Shown here piece after piece: positions 30,282-30,319 of a DNA stretch of 30,319 bases. The first letter of the stretch is position 1. Every line of letters begins with the position of its first letter. The stretch is from contig NW_014577425.1 of assembly GCF_000485595.1 (NCBI RefSeq), positions 1 to 30,319 on the forward strand. Reading direction: 5' to 3'. The translations under genes and the position numbers were made by a program. Origin of the DNA: Priapulus caudatus (lineage: Eukaryota > Priapulida > Priapulimorpha > Priapulimorphida > Priapulidae). The notes under the pieces were generated by a model that did not search any database, had not been told where the DNA came from, and was given only the letters and a program-made list of their open reading frames with translations.

Positions 30282-30319
30282 ACCCATGCATCCATCCATC
30301 CATCTCTCTGTGTGTGTGT

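Overview
The window is nuclear DNA of an animal, most likely a marine or other non-vertebrate metazoan. The evidence is spliced genes with GT-AG introns of about 190-1000 bp, two introns with minor-spliceosome (U12-type) signals, a metazoan RNF24/RNF122-type RING gene, a kinetochore SPC24 gene of exactly vertebrate length, interstitial TTAGGG repeats, and very dense small DNA transposons. Nothing bacterial or viral was recognised. I cannot name the species.

Layout. 1-5700: a large inverted-repeat element with arms of about 480 bp, a GT-rich tract, and no recognisable transposase. 5896-6066: a near-perfect hairpin. 6965-10794: a cluster of fold-back elements, including a 2 kb element built from a 39-bp satellite, purine/pyrimidine arms and TTAGGG repeats. 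11296-12186: an intronless gene for a four-helix membrane protein. 12257-13694: two diverged copies of a segment starting in that gene's 3' flank. 13700-17000: mostly featureless sequence with a G4 tract, a DR1 motif and a 225-bp MITE. 17056-18746 (minus): a five-exon RNF24/RNF122-like E3 ligase gene. 18750-20540: AT-rich DNA and GATA-type microsatellite. 20548-21999: four nested or abutting fold-back elements, three with 9-bp target duplications. 22557-25081 (plus): a six-exon SPC24 gene. 25409-26482 (minus): last two exons of an unidentified coiled-coil gene, tail to tail with SPC24. 26767-28017: two more TIR elements. 28018-30319: no gene seen, with a hairpin, a CG/TG-rich tract and a CT microsatellite.

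The two spliced genes were assembled from exons too short to appear as long open frames: splice sites, phases and total lengths all agree. SPC24 (NDC80 complex) and the RING protein (membrane ubiquitin ligase) share no obvious pathway. The striking theme is the mobile DNA: at least five elements of different sequence share long inverted arms, no coding capacity and 9-bp target duplications, as if one Mutator-like or fold-back-type transposase were moving many unrelated cargoes, two of them carrying telomere-like repeats. No transposase, reverse transcriptase or integrase was recognised.

Caution: in several repeats one copy is full of single-base indels relative to the other (for example 1-505 against 5225-5700), which may be consensus error in the assembly.
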